Position numbers and translations under genes: made by a program. A stretch of 64,000 nucleotides of DNA from Desulfopila sp. IMCC35008 (lineage in GTDB: Bacteria; Desulfobacterota; Desulfobulbia; Desulfobulbales; Desulfocapsaceae): positions 1,557,501-1,621,500 of the forward strand of contig NZ_CP050700.1 of NCBI RefSeq assembly GCF_010646885.2, written 5' to 3'. Below are positions 35,978 to 45,025 of this stretch, one piece after another. The notes under the pieces are model-generated. The model was not told where the DNA came from. It was given only the letters and a program-made list of their open reading frames with translations, and did not search any database. Position 1 is the stretch's first letter, and each line of letters begins with the position of its first letter.

Positions 35978-36469
35978 ATGGGAGATCTTTACACTATTGA
36001 GGTAGAGACCATTGAGGGTGAAAGAACCAACCTGAGCGAATATAAAGGTAAGGTTCTCATAATAGTTAATGTTGCAAGCAAGTGCGGATTTACTCCCCAA
36101 TATGACGGGTTGGAGGAACTCTATAGAAAATTCTCTCAGAACGGACTTGTAGTTCTTGGGTTTCCTTGCAATCAGTTTGGTCAACAGGAACCTGGGTCTG
36201 AGCAGGAGATCAAGGAATTTTGTCGTCTCAATTACGGAGTTACCTTTCCGATGTTTGCCAAAGTTGAGGTGAACGGGGGAAACGCGCACCCTCTTTTTGA
36301 GTATTTGAAAAGCGAACGTCCAGGTTTACTCGGCAGCAGACGGATAAAATGGAATTTCACAAAATTTCTCGTTGATCAAGCTGGGATGGTTGTCGCACGT
36401 TTTGCACCCAATACACCTCCTTCTGAGATAGGGAAAGAAGTTGAGAGGCTTCTGGCAGGGCAGGATTGA
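35978..36469 (+). CDS. Glutathione peroxidase family protein (Cys type)
   Basis: A 163-residue thiol peroxidase. The ATG at 35978 (MGDLYTIEVETI) follows AGGGAG, so the TTG six codons upstream is rejected. The catalytic tetrad is present: peroxidatic Cys in NVASKCGFTPQY (Cys, not selenocysteine), Gln in GFPCNQFGQQEPG, and Trp-Asn in IKWNFTKFLVD. The extra Cys in FPCNQFG is the usual resolving position in thioredoxin-linked members, which reduce peroxides with thioredoxin and not glutathione. It is probably cytoplasmic oxidative-stress defence. Confidence 0.92.
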   Translation: MGDLYTIEVETIEGERTNLSEYKGKVLIIVNVASKCGFTPQYDGLEELYRKFSQNGLVVLGFPCNQFGQQEPGSEQEIKEFCRLNYGVTFPMFAKVEVNGGNAHPLFEYLKSERPGLLGSRRIKWNFTKFLVDQAGMVVARFAPNTPPSEIGKEVERLLAGQD

Positions 36470-36520
36470 ACGTGCCATTCTGCCAAGCACTTCAACCAAA
36501 CACAACGAGGGAGGCAGGCG

Positions 36521-37774
36521 ATGCAATATGATGCTGTTATTGTCGGAGCTGGAGTGGCGGGACTGGCCTGTGCCAGAGTCTTAGAGGAGAACCAGCTTTC
36601 TTACACCCTGCTCGAGTCCAGTGATCAGGTTGGTGGCAGAATCCGAACCGATAACGTGGACGGTTTTACACTTGATCATGGCTTTCAGGTATTACAGACA
36701 GGTTATCCGGACTTGAGCCACTATCTCAATCTCAAGGAGTTGGATCTTCAGAAATTTCCTGCCGGGGTTGCTGTACGGTTTAAAAATCGTTTTCACATTA
36801 TTGCCGATCCCCGTCACCACCCTAGATACCTCTTGTCCACTTTAGCATCCCCTCTGGGGGGACTGCGTGACAGAATCGCTTTGTTGCGGCTCGCCAACCA
36901 GGTATGCCGTGGTCCTTTTACAGATATCTTTGACCAGCCTGAAGAATTTGCAATGCGCTTTTTACAACGTTACGGATTTACCGAAAAGTTTATCAAAAGC
37001 TTTTTTGTGCCGTTTTTGGCTGGTGCCTGTCTGGATAAAGATATTAACGTATCAAGCAGGGTGCTGATGTACCTCCTGAGAATTTTTGCCAACGGCGATG
37101 CAACATTACCCGCGAAGGGGATGGGCGAAATTCCGCACCATATGGCCAGGTCCCTGTCCCCTGATGCATTACAGCTTAAAAGTAAAGTGCTGCAGGTACA
37201 TGATAATTCGGTCAAGCTCGAAGATGGAAGAACGGTTTTGGGCAGACAGATAGTCTTGGCGACGTCACGGCCTGCTATGGAGGAATTGTTGCAAATACAG
37301 AGTGAGTGTCGCTCCGTAGCAGAGAGTTGTCTCTACTATACTGCAGATTGGACGCCTCCTTTTAAGGAACCTTTGCTGGTACTGAACGGCGAAGGGCATG
37401 GACCCGTAAACAATATAGCTTTCCCGAGCCTGGTCGCTCAAAACTATGCACCTTCGGGAAAAACCCTTATTGCAGTTGTTGTGCTGGATGATCACTCTAT
37501 CCAGAGAAGTGACCTTGAGCACGAGGTCCGAAATCAGTGTCGGCAATGGTTTGGGGACATCGTGAGTAAGTGGGAACATATCCAGACCAGGGTAATTGAG
37601 CATGCCCTGCCTGATCAATCCCCCCCGACGGCCAATCCATACCATATTCCTGAACCGTTAAGCGCAACTATCAGGGTCTGTGGTGAATATCAGAGTCTGC
37701 CTGGTTTGCAGTGGGCTCTTATGTCGGGGCGTATGGCGGGGGAAGAGTTGGTTAAGGCTATATCGGGAGAGTAA
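36521..37774 (+). CDS. FAD-dependent amine oxidase/protoporphyrinogen-oxidase-like protein
   Basis: A 417-residue flavoprotein. The N-terminal Rossmann motif is intact (DAVIVGAGVAGLACARVLEE, then LLESSDQVGGRIRT), as in NAD(P)/FAD-binding amine oxidases, phytoene desaturases and protoporphyrinogen oxidases. A C-terminal FAD-contact segment (VCGEYQSLPGLQWALMSGRM) is present. The substrate is not recognisable. GAGGGAGG precedes the ATG. It stands 51 bases after the glutathione peroxidase gene and 41 bases before a flavin/PLP-oxidase-fold gene, so the three may be one redox operon. Confidence 0.85.
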   Translation: MQYDAVIVGAGVAGLACARVLEENQLSYTLLESSDQVGGRIRTDNVDGFTLDHGFQVLQTGYPDLSHYLNLKELDLQKFPAGVAVRFKNRFHIIADPRHHPRYLLSTLASPLGGLRDRIALLRLANQVCRGPFTDIFDQPEEFAMRFLQRYGFTEKFIKSFFVPFLAGACLDKDINVSSRVLMYLLRIFANGDATLPAKGMGEIPHHMARSLSPDALQLKSKVLQVHDNSVKLEDGRTVLGRQIVLATSRPAMEELLQIQSECRSVAESCLYYTADWTPPFKEPLLVLNGEGHGPVNNIAFPSLVAQNYAPSGKTLIAVVVLDDHSIQRSDLEHEVRNQCRQWFGDIVSKWEHIQTRVIEHALPDQSPPTANPYHIPEPLSATIRVCGEYQSLPGLQWALMSGRMAGEELVKAISGE

Positions 37775-37815
37775 AACGACGATTCACCAAAAACATTGCT
37801 TCATCAGGAGGCTTC

Positions 37816-38289
37816 ATGAGCGCAACTGAAAAAGAGGTGCAGGACAAAATAAATGCCCTGCTGGAGAGTCAGCAACTAGCAGTGTTATCAACCCAGCGAG
37901 ATGGGCAGCCATATTCCAGTCTAATGGCTTTCGCCTACTCTGCAGATTTGCAAAATATCGTTGTTGCCACAGGTAAATCGACGAGAAAACATCAGAATAT
38001 AGTTCAGGACTCGCGGGTGTCTCTTCTCATTGACAATCGCTCTAACAGCGAAGACGATTTTCACGCCGCCATGGCCCTTACCGTAGTCGGAAAGGCTGAG
38101 CTCATAGAAGGTGCGGAACAATCAGACTACCGGCAACTGTATCTCAGCAGGCATCCCTATCTGGGGAAATTTCTGAGCGCTCCAACAACTGCCTTGTTTA
38201 AGATAAAGGTCTACCATTATTTGCTGGTATCACGATTTCAAAACGTTATGGAATATCGAGTGCGGGATGAAAGCGATATATTTACCTGA
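37816..38289 (+). CDS. Pyridoxamine 5'-phosphate oxidase-fold flavin protein
   Basis: A 157-residue protein with the split-barrel flavin-binding fold. It starts with a helix (EKEVQDKINALLESQQLAVL), then STQRDGQPYSSLMAFAYS, IVVATGKSTRKHQNI and VSLLIDNRSN, all typical of the PNPOx-like family that binds FMN, F420 or heme. Function of the subgroup is unknown. TCAGGAGG is well placed before the ATG. It is the last intact gene of the redox cluster. Confidence 0.83.
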   Translation: MSATEKEVQDKINALLESQQLAVLSTQRDGQPYSSLMAFAYSADLQNIVVATGKSTRKHQNIVQDSRVSLLIDNRSNSEDDFHAAMALTVVGKAELIEGAEQSDYRQLYLSRHPYLGKFLSAPTTALFKIKVYHYLLVSRFQNVMEYRVRDESDIFT

Positions 38290-38310
38290 TACCTGGCCAG
38301 AAGCTGTTAA

Positions 38311-38736
38311 TGTCCAGTCATTTGCATAAAACATATACCAGATCCCCCCTATTGCTCAGCTTATTCTTCAGCGGAGGAACAGGGAGGGATTTGGATTCTA
38401 TATTACCCTGAAACGTCTATATGGAGTGTTTTCTCCACAGGTAAAATACTGCCGGAACCACCAGCAACGACATCATCTATTGATTGTGGAACTGTCTTAT
38501 ACAATGAGCATTGTGCCTCGTGCCATGGTGAAGACCTTAGAGGGAAAACTGCTGAGGAAACCGGGCTGAGCAAAAATACACCGGATTTTAAAAAACGTCT
38601 TTCAAGTCATAGTGACGGTGACTTTTTTTGGAAGATAAGAACAGGTCGAGGTGAAATGCCTTCTTTCGGAAAAGATATGTCAGACACAGAAATTTGGGAT
38701 ATCATAAACTATGCCGGTTCTGATGAAAAACAATAA
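38311..38736 (+). pseudogene. Cytochrome c domain without start codon
   Basis: The frame after the TAA at 38308-38310 stays open to a TAA at 38734-38736 but contains no ATG, GTG or TTG in phase near its beginning, so ordinary ORF calling misses it. The later part is a clear c-type cytochrome: GTVLYNEHCASCHGEDLRGK with the heme-binding CASCH (38512-38526), then GEMPSFGKDMSDTEIWDIIN with the distal Met in the expected MPSFG context. A signal peptide, which any c-type cytochrome needs, is not visible. It is probably a decayed gene with a lost or frameshifted 5' end; a non-standard start is the alternative. Confidence 0.75.
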
Positions 38737-39351
38737 TAAATTACTGAGGCAATATGTTCTCTGTCCAGATATGACGACCTTGAGATCTAGGCAGAAAAGG
38801 AAGACGGTAAGCGGCGGTCTACAAAGAAACTGTAGGTTGCGTCGCCAATCTAAAGTGTTATTGAGGGAAGTGGATGTGATGTGATTCCAGACCAGCTGTT
38901 GCGGAGTATTTTACTGAAAAACCGCCGCGTGAATAAGCATCTTTCATGTAAACCTGCCTTAGAGAGTCTTGTTTAGAAATATATCGGTCAACACCTGGTG
39001 GCCTAACATTGTAAAAGATCAGAGCCAATAATGCAGGTACTGGGAGGTTGTCCGAGAATAGACTTTTTTTCTCAGATCAAGGTATTTCATGAAAATAAGC
39101 GCAGGCATATGTATGATATTCAGAGCATTATTTTTATGCTTTATATGGGAAATGGCAAGACCAATCTTTAACATGCAATAGACCGGACGATATAGTCTTT
39201 TCGTTCTCATCAAACTATCCAGTATATTTTTTTGTTGTTGATCGAATAAAACCTTGTCTCTGGGGTCGTTTTCCAGGTGTAATATAGTAAAAGATGATAG
39301 TGGGTTCATCTTTAATAAGTTCTTCAGCGCCCTGAAATAAGGAAGATTACT
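38737..39351. other. Intergenic region without supported gene
   Basis: 615 bases of mixed composition. A minus-strand frame at 39019-39426 overlaps the start of the methyltransferase gene and shows no family features or ribosome binding site. Short plus-strand frames are interrupted. It may be decayed coding sequence, but nothing identifiable remains. Confidence 0.45.
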
Positions 39352-40806
39352 ATGTGCCAGAATGCGGGAACAATCTTTAAGAAAGGCATCCTCCTGGAAA
39401 AGGATACTCATTTCAAACAGGCCCAAGACCTATATGAGGACCTCCTGCTTCATGTAACTGATGAAACTATTCTTGATGAAGTAAGATTACGGTTAGACGA
39501 TATGGATGACCTTATCGCTGAGAAGGCGGTTTACCAGCGGATTGACGAAAATGCTAAGCGGGTGTTGACGGAGATCGGTATGAACATAGCCGACAACCAG
39601 GTTCTCATGGATATCCTCCTGGAAGCTGGTGCCATTAATTTCGACAATGAAACAGCACTGTTTATCCCCTTGAAGAGGAGTTACATAGATCATTGCCTTG
39701 AGCAGGTTCCCCGTGAAATGCCAGGAGATCCAGGAATGAACACTTTTGGCACCGGTGCAACCTCACCTTTTCTGAAACGGGCTGGCGAAGAAGAACTACG
39801 CCCCGCCAATCGTAAAGAGTATGAGCAAATCACATGCCTGGTGGCGGAACAGCAAGATGTGGTGAATATTTTCAGCCTTCCGGTAGGCTGCGACAAGAGT
39901 ATCTCTCTCTTCGAGGTTGCTCAGCTTATGGAGAAAGCTTATCCAGGGCTGAAGATGATCACCACAAATTCCATGACTGCTGACGAGATGACTTTTTTAC
40001 AGGAAAAAGAGGACTGGATTGATGGTACCAGCCTTATTACATCTTTGGCTCCCATGAACAACATGGTAGAGCCGTTTTTACGAAGCGCACGCACCGGTAA
40101 CAATCTTCTGCTGATTGACCAGACGATTGCCGGTGTATCCGGAGCTGGCAGCCCGGAGTCACTTCTGACGCAGAACCATGCCCAGGTGATTTTCATGATG
40201 ATTATCGCCCAGACCGTAAACCCGGGAATTCTGTGCGTGCATGGAGGCATTCCCAGTGTTACCGAGGCAGGTGGCAACCTTTCTTACAGCTCACCCCATC
40301 AAACATTTATCAATGCAGCCTTGGCACGCGTCAACACCTGGATTACCGGGTTCCCTTCCGCTCAGACAGGAGGAAGTACCAGCCTGATAGATGTAACTCC
40401 TCACGCAGTTTTCGAGTCGGAATTGAGCCGCAACTCTTTGCGCAAGTATGGGGTGCATATTTTGCGGCATGCCATGGGGGCTCTTGGCAGTCTTAACTTT
40501 TTCAGCATGGAAAAGTTTTTAGAAGATTGCGAACGTGAACGTTATTCCAGGAAGATCTTTAAAACGTGTTCCAAGAATGTCGGCGTTATGCCTCTGTACT
40601 TTCCTCGCGACGACCATGCGTTTGAGGGCATCAGGGAGATTGCTGAGAAAGGGAATCCCAAATGTACTGACCACACATTAAAAAACGTAGATTCATTCCG
40701 TCAGTGGGAGAAAATCATCAACGATGCTGCTCAAAAGAAACTCTACTGCCCACAGCTCAATGATACCGTTATAGAGGCAATGAGTGGTGGAGAAAGGTTT
40801 CATTGA
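39352..40806 (+). CDS. MttB-family (trimethylamine methyltransferase-like) corrinoid methyltransferase
   Basis: A 484-residue protein of the MttB superfamily, which moves a methyl group from a methylated amine to a corrinoid protein. Family features include RIDENAKRVLTEIGMNI, FGTGATSPFLKR, NIFSLPVGCDKS, the QTIAGVSGAGSPESLLTQNH segment, and the YSSPHQTFINAALARV and PSAQTGGSTS regions. The frame is continuous without an internal amber codon, so it is not the pyrrolysine trimethylamine enzyme; such non-Pyl members act on quaternary amines such as glycine betaine or carnitine. AAGGAAG precedes the ATG. No corrinoid protein or reactivation gene is adjacent, so the partner is elsewhere or absent. 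Confidence 0.88.
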   Translation: MCQNAGTIFKKGILLEKDTHFKQAQDLYEDLLLHVTDETILDEVRLRLDDMDDLIAEKAVYQRIDENAKRVLTEIGMNIADNQVLMDILLEAGAINFDNETALFIPLKRSYIDHCLEQVPREMPGDPGMNTFGTGATSPFLKRAGEEELRPANRKEYEQITCLVAEQQDVVNIFSLPVGCDKSISLFEVAQLMEKAYPGLKMITTNSMTADEMTFLQEKEDWIDGTSLITSLAPMNNMVEPFLRSARTGNNLLLIDQTIAGVSGAGSPESLLTQNHAQVIFMMIIAQTVNPGILCVHGGIPSVTEAGGNLSYSSPHQTFINAALARVNTWITGFPSAQTGGSTSLIDVTPHAVFESELSRNSLRKYGVHILRHAMGALGSLNFFSMEKFLEDCERERYSRKIFKTCSKNVGVMPLYFPRDDHAFEGIREIAEKGNPKCTDHTLKNVDSFRQWEKIINDAAQKKLYCPQLNDTVIEAMSGGERFH

Positions 40807-40973
40807 GAAATGATGTGAGAGGAGAAGTCCTCTAACCAGAAGAAAATATGAATGGAATTATGATATGCTGGTAGAGTAGACGATTATTGGTACTTGTTCT
40901 TCTGCGAGTAGAGGTCACAGGTGAGTAGCATAGTAGTTTTATCTGCACCTTGGATGAGAGGAGACCTGAACTA

Positions 40974-43343
40974 ATGACACCAGAGATCACCTTGGTTTTG
41001 GCGATTCTGGCGGTGGTTATTGTTATCCTGATCACTGAGTGGATACCTCTTGAAATCCTGGCTTTTCTTGTCCTTGGAGTGCTTGCCCTGACCGGTTTGG
41101 TGAGTCCTCTTGAAGCATTGGCCGGCTTCAGCAATCCGGCAGTGGTAACCATCTGGGCTGTCTTTATCCTCAGTGGCGGTCTTACTCGAACCGGAGTAGC
41201 AAATATCCTTGGCAGGTATCTTCTGAAGATGGCGGGCACTCGGGAATCACAAATGGTATTTGTGATCATGGTGATTGCCGCTATTCTATCTGCTTTTATG
41301 AACAATGTCGCGGTGGCGGCACTGATGCTGCCGGTTGTGATGGATATGGCAAAAAAAACGCGACGCTCTCCGTCGTTGTTACTGCTGCCCTTGGCCTATG
41401 GGACGTTACTAGGGGGACTGACTACCATGATCGGAACACCTCCCAATATCCTCGTCAGTGAAGCATTGCGGACCAATGGTCTGGAGCCTTTCACAATCTT
41501 TGATTTTTCACCTGTAGGGCTGATTGTCATGGTTACCGGGATGGTGTTTGTAACCTTTATCGGCAGGCATTTGCTGCCAAAGGGCAGTGACGCCATCAGC
41601 CCGGATGATTTGACGAACAAAAGATTTCTTACCCAGTACCGACTGCAGGAGCGGATCTTTCGTATTAAAATTCCGGAACATTCCGCCTTGATTGGCAAAA
41701 CCCTGGCAGGAAGCCACTTCGGGTCACGCCTTGGCCTGAATGTGATCGGTGTCAACCGTGGTAGAAAAACGGATCTGGCACCGGAGATAACAGAAGTTCT
41801 TCGGGCAGGGGATGAACTCATTGTCGAAGGCAGGCTTGACCGGATTCAAGAAATGAATAACTGGGGGCAACTCCTGAGTGAGACCCAGGTAAATGAAAAT
41901 TCGAGTTTGCTGGAGTATGGCATGCGGGTTGCCAATGTAGAGCTTGACAGCGGTAGTGAAATTTTGGGAAAGACAATCTCCGCCATCGGCTTACGCAATC
42001 AATACGGACTCAACGTACTCGCTATACAACGGAATTCTTTAAGAATTATGGAAAATGTCAAAGCTCGCCCACTCCAGGAGGGTGATTCCCTGGTAGTGTG
42101 TGGTCCGGTTGCCTCAATTGAAAGGTTCGGGAAGGCAGTTAGCGTAGGAAAACCAACGATTATGGGAGAGTCCGAAGTACGAAGTGAATATCGTTTCGGT
42201 AAGAAGATGCGCATTTTCAGTGTGCCGTATGGCTCCAAGCTCCTTGGCCAGACAATCAGTGAAAGTTGCCTGGGAGATGCTCTTGATGTGCAGATTCTCT
42301 GTATTGTCCGAGAGAATGGTGCGAGCATGGTACCTACTTCGGATATGCATTTTGAGCCGGGAGACAAATTGATCGTCACAGGAATCTCGGATATGGTTGC
42401 TGTCTTCCTGATGCGGGGGCTTGAGGGTGTTTTTGTGAAAGATGATGAGGACAGTGAAGATATATCGATCCTCGAGAATGAAAAGGTAGGACTTGTGGAA
42501 GTTCTTCTCTCGCCGCATTCGACCCACCACGGGCAGACCCTGCAAGACCTTGGCTTTCGGGAAAAGTATGGCTTAACGGTGCTGGCGGTCTGGCGAAAAG
42601 GACAGGCCATTCGTTCAGGACTACGTGACCTGCCGCTTCAGCTGGGAGATGCCCTGCTTCTGTTTGGTAACTGGAAACGGTTGACACTCCTCGGGCAGGA
42701 ACCGGATTTCCTTGTTTTGACAGAGAATATGCAGGAAGCAGCCAGGGAGGAGAAGGCAAAAACGGCATTAGCCATCATGATGGCGGTACTGCTGCCGGTG
42801 ATTGTCGGCTGGGTGCCGATTTATATCGCTGTAGTGCTGGGCGCGGCGTTTATGGTTCTTACCAAATGCCTGACGATGGAGGAGGCCTACCGTTATATCG
42901 AGTGGAAGGCGGTCTTCCTCATTGCCGGCATGCTGCCGTTAGGAATGGCCTTGGACACCTCCGGTGCCGCCGCCTTGGCAGCAGGAACTATAATTGATAT
43001 CCTTGGCACCTATGGCCCATATGCTATCCTGTTTGGGCTATTGGTTATCACATTCATTGCCACCAGCATCATTCCTACCGCAGCTCTGGTGGTACTCATG
43101 GTGCCCATAGCTCTACAGACCTCTGCCGGTCTCGGGATTTCACCTTTTCCCCTGATGATGGGGATTGCCATGGCCGCATCCTCGAGTTTCACTTCTCCTA
43201 TCTCCCATCCGGCAAATGTCCTGGTCATGGGGCCTGGTGGGTATCGTTTTATGGATTACGTGAAGGTGGGGGTACCACTAACTGTACTGATCCTGGTGGT
43301 GTTGATGCTGACTATTCCTATATTCTGGCCACTGTTCCCGTAA
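40974..43343 (+). CDS. SLC13/DASS-type permease with four RCK_C domains
   Basis: A 789-residue inner-membrane transporter. The ATG at 40974 (MTPEITLVLAIL) follows AGGAGA; an upstream TTG is rejected. The N-terminal membrane half (~1-205) and C-terminal half (~590-789) each have about five helices with the family motifs LSAFMNNVAVAALMLP, MIGTPPNILVSEAL and SSFTSPISHPANVLVMGPGG. Between them lie four RCK_C (TrkA_C) domains, at about 218-300, 318-395, 403-480 and 505-580; each has the pattern G..L......YGL.V..I....... L..GD.L...G. Two is the more usual number. The family carries sulfate, dicarboxylates or other anions with sodium. Sulfate would suit a sulfate reducer but is not shown. Confidence 0.87.
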   Translation: MTPEITLVLAILAVVIVILITEWIPLEILAFLVLGVLALTGLVSPLEALAGFSNPAVVTIWAVFILSGGLTRTGVANILGRYLLKMAGTRESQMVFVIMVIAAILSAFMNNVAVAALMLPVVMDMAKKTRRSPSLLLLPLAYGTLLGGLTTMIGTPPNILVSEALRTNGLEPFTIFDFSPVGLIVMVTGMVFVTFIGRHLLPKGSDAISPDDLTNKRFLTQYRLQERIFRIKIPEHSALIGKTLAGSHFGSRLGLNVIGVNRGRKTDLAPEITEVLRAGDELIVEGRLDRIQEMNNWGQLLSETQVNENSSLLEYGMRVANVELDSGSEILGKTISAIGLRNQYGLNVLAIQRNSLRIMENVKARPLQEGDSLVVCGPVASIERFGKAVSVGKPTIMGESEVRSEYRFGKKMRIFSVPYGSKLLGQTISESCLGDALDVQILCIVRENGASMVPTSDMHFEPGDKLIVTGISDMVAVFLMRGLEGVFVKDDEDSEDISILENEKVGLVEVLLSPHSTHHGQTLQDLGFREKYGLTVLAVWRKGQAIRSGLRDLPLQLGDALLLFGNWKRLTLLGQEPDFLVLTENMQEAAREEKAKTALAIMMAVLLPVIVGWVPIYIAVVLGAAFMVLTKCLTMEEAYRYIEWKAVFLIAGMLPLGMALDTSGAAALAAGTIIDILGTYGPYAILFGLLVITFIATSIIPTAALVVLMVPIALQTSAGLGISPFPLMMGIAMAASSSFTSPISHPANVLVMGPGGYRFMDYVKVGVPLTVLILVVLMLTIPIFWPLFP

Positions 43344-43441
43344 TGCCTGAGAGATATGTCTTGGCTGAACTTCATACCCGTTTACGTTCCAGCAACTGGA
43401 ACCGTCTCAAGCTGATATCTGGTTCTATAGTGGGACGGAAT

Positions 43442-44338
43442 TCAATCATCTTGCCGGGCTTCTTCAATCTGCACCTTATAACACTCTGGACAGATACCAT
43501 GACTGAATTGAGCTGCAGAATGCTGATGTATATATAGTTCTAACTGATTCCATAAACCTTCACTATCTCTAATTTTTTTACAATAACTACATATTGGAAT
43601 TATCCCCTGAAGGGTTTTCACTTCATTGAGGGCTATTCGTAGTTGTTTATTCGTATTATTAATCAAATTCATATCTGAAACACGACGTCGCTCAAAACGG
43701 TTAAAACGAAACAAAACAAAACAAATAAAGATGAAACTCATAATGATGAGAAATATGTGAGTAATTCTGAATAATTCCATGTTCTTGTCTATTAAAGCCT
43801 GCAGCTCGCTCTCAACCCTGTCTGCCTGACTTACGAAATCATTAAATATTGCATCGAATTTCTGATCAACGAAGGTTCCACCTCCTGTTTCTTCCAGAGT
43901 GTTATATTTCTTATTGGTAATCTCTTTGAACACCTTTAATTTTTCAGAAACCCGTTCAACCTCAGACCGTAAAACCGGATTACGAAGAGCTGTATATGTT
44001 CCCTCTGCATTTTTGCCTCCCTCTAACATGGCCCGGGCATACCACTGGGCCTCATCCAGGTGTCTATGTACTGATTCAATATCCCGATAACGGTCACCAC
44101 TGCTCATTTCCTCGAGCCAGAGATGGGCCGTGGTAGCTTCCAGTTTAATCTCCATCGCTGCATCCACTAAAGGTGTGTATTTGGTGACCATATAATTTCC
44201 AAGATAGAAACCGAATCCCATTGCCAGTAAAATCATTACACCCATGCCACCAATTGTAAAATAAAGACCCCATGGGGAATGTGATTTTTTATCAATAGGT
44301 GAAATATCAGATGAACGTGTTGTGCTGGAAGTATTCAT
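43442..44338 (-). CDS. Membrane sensor-like protein with C-terminal zinc-ribbon-type tail
   Basis: A 298-residue protein convergent with the permease gene. It has a membrane segment (~24-48), a periplasmic helical region (~50-190, four-helix-bundle look), a second membrane segment (~195-215) and a short cytoplasmic coiled coil (NTNKQLRIALNEVKTLQG). The last ~55 residues match the tail often found after GAF or PAS domains: IIPICSYCKKIRDSEGLWNQ and FSHGICPECYK, with two CxxC pairs that could bind a metal. No catalytic domain is present, so it lacks the usual output. Possibly a redox or metal-responsive membrane sensor. Confidence 0.75.
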   Translation of the reverse strand: MNTSSTTRSSDISPIDKKSHSPWGLYFTIGGMGVMILLAMGFGFYLGNYMVTKYTPLVDAAMEIKLEATTAHLWLEEMSSGDRYRDIESVHRHLDEAQWYARAMLEGGKNAEGTYTALRNPVLRSEVERVSEKLKVFKEITNKKYNTLEETGGGTFVDQKFDAIFNDFVSQADRVESELQALIDKNMELFRITHIFLIIMSFIFICFVLFRFNRFERRRVSDMNLINNTNKQLRIALNEVKTLQGIIPICSYCKKIRDSEGLWNQLELYIHQHSAAQFSHGICPECYKVQIEEARQDD

Positions 44339-44725
44339 TCACTTACCCTTTAGTGCAGATATTCTGGCTAATCATACGTGATACACTATAATGCAGATAA
44401 ACGATTAGTGTCATGCACTTTATACTCTTTATACGGCGATAATACGGGTATTTCACGAGTCGGGATCAGATGTTACCTAAAATGCACAGTGAAATGAACT
44501 GCTCGGTTAGGCAATTACATGTTGCAACGAAGGATGACTGGCTATGTAGGCTCGTATGGAGGAGGAAAATCCACAATGAAAGCACTCGAAACCTCTCTGG
44601 GCAAAGTGTACTTTGCCTCTGTACAGGAGCTTTTTTTGTTAACGGCATGACCTGCGATAATAATAAAGTCGTGATGAGAACATTTTGTGAAATGACCGGG
44701 CTCAAAGGTTTTCGTTCAAGTTTAC
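44339..44725. other. Intergenic region with a palindrome and a possible leader ORF
   Basis: It contains the perfect dyad GGCAAAG-TGTA-CTTTGCC at 44600-44617. A 24-codon frame (MKALETSLGKVYFASVQELF and four more residues) with GGAGGAGG upstream starts at 44576 and spans it. No longer gene is supported here. Confidence 0.4.
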
Positions 44726-45025
44726 TTAAAGAACGTAGGTAAGGGCAACCTGCCTGGTGGTTGGAGTGGGGATCGTGACGTTTGACATGCCGAAAAACAT
44801 GATCGAGCCCTGAAACGCCGCATCGGGATACATCAAACCCTTTAAACCACCCATGACGACGTAGACCGCAATTGTGATCCGTCAGGATAAAAAGGGCTGC
44901 GTTGTAATTAATGCTCAGGATCTCAGCGACGAATTTCGCACCGCCCATCAGCACCACACTGGCATAGAGCGGTATCATAAGGAAAATAAGGGTTCCGGCA
45001 AAACGCAGGGTGGATTCTACTCGTC
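44726..45025 (-). pseudogene. Frameshifted remnant of a sodium:solute symporter
   Basis: Read from the 3' end of the LysR gene on the minus strand, the frame gives RFAGTLIFLMIPLYASVVLM, then GGAKFVAEILSINYNAALFI, like a middle part of SSS-family transporters. At about 44876 the frame changes: ITIAVYVVMGGLKGLMYPDA and FQGSIMFFGM continue the same transporter in the neighbouring frame, and then it ends at a TAA (44726-44728). Neither a start nor the other ~400 residues remain. The 5' end merges into the lysR 3' end, so a deletion probably joined the two genes. Confidence 0.75.

Noticed and set aside
39019..39426. 135-residue minus-strand open frame
   Set aside because: It overlaps the well-supported start of the MttB-family gene, has no ribosome binding site and shows no family motif.
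39352..40806. Pyrrolysine (amber read-through) in the MttB-like gene
   Set aside because: The coding frame is continuous over the normal family length, with no internal TAG.
43343..43537. 64-residue plus-strand open frame directly after the permease gene
   Set aside because: It overlaps the 3' end of the opposite membrane-sensor gene and its composition fits an antisense shadow.
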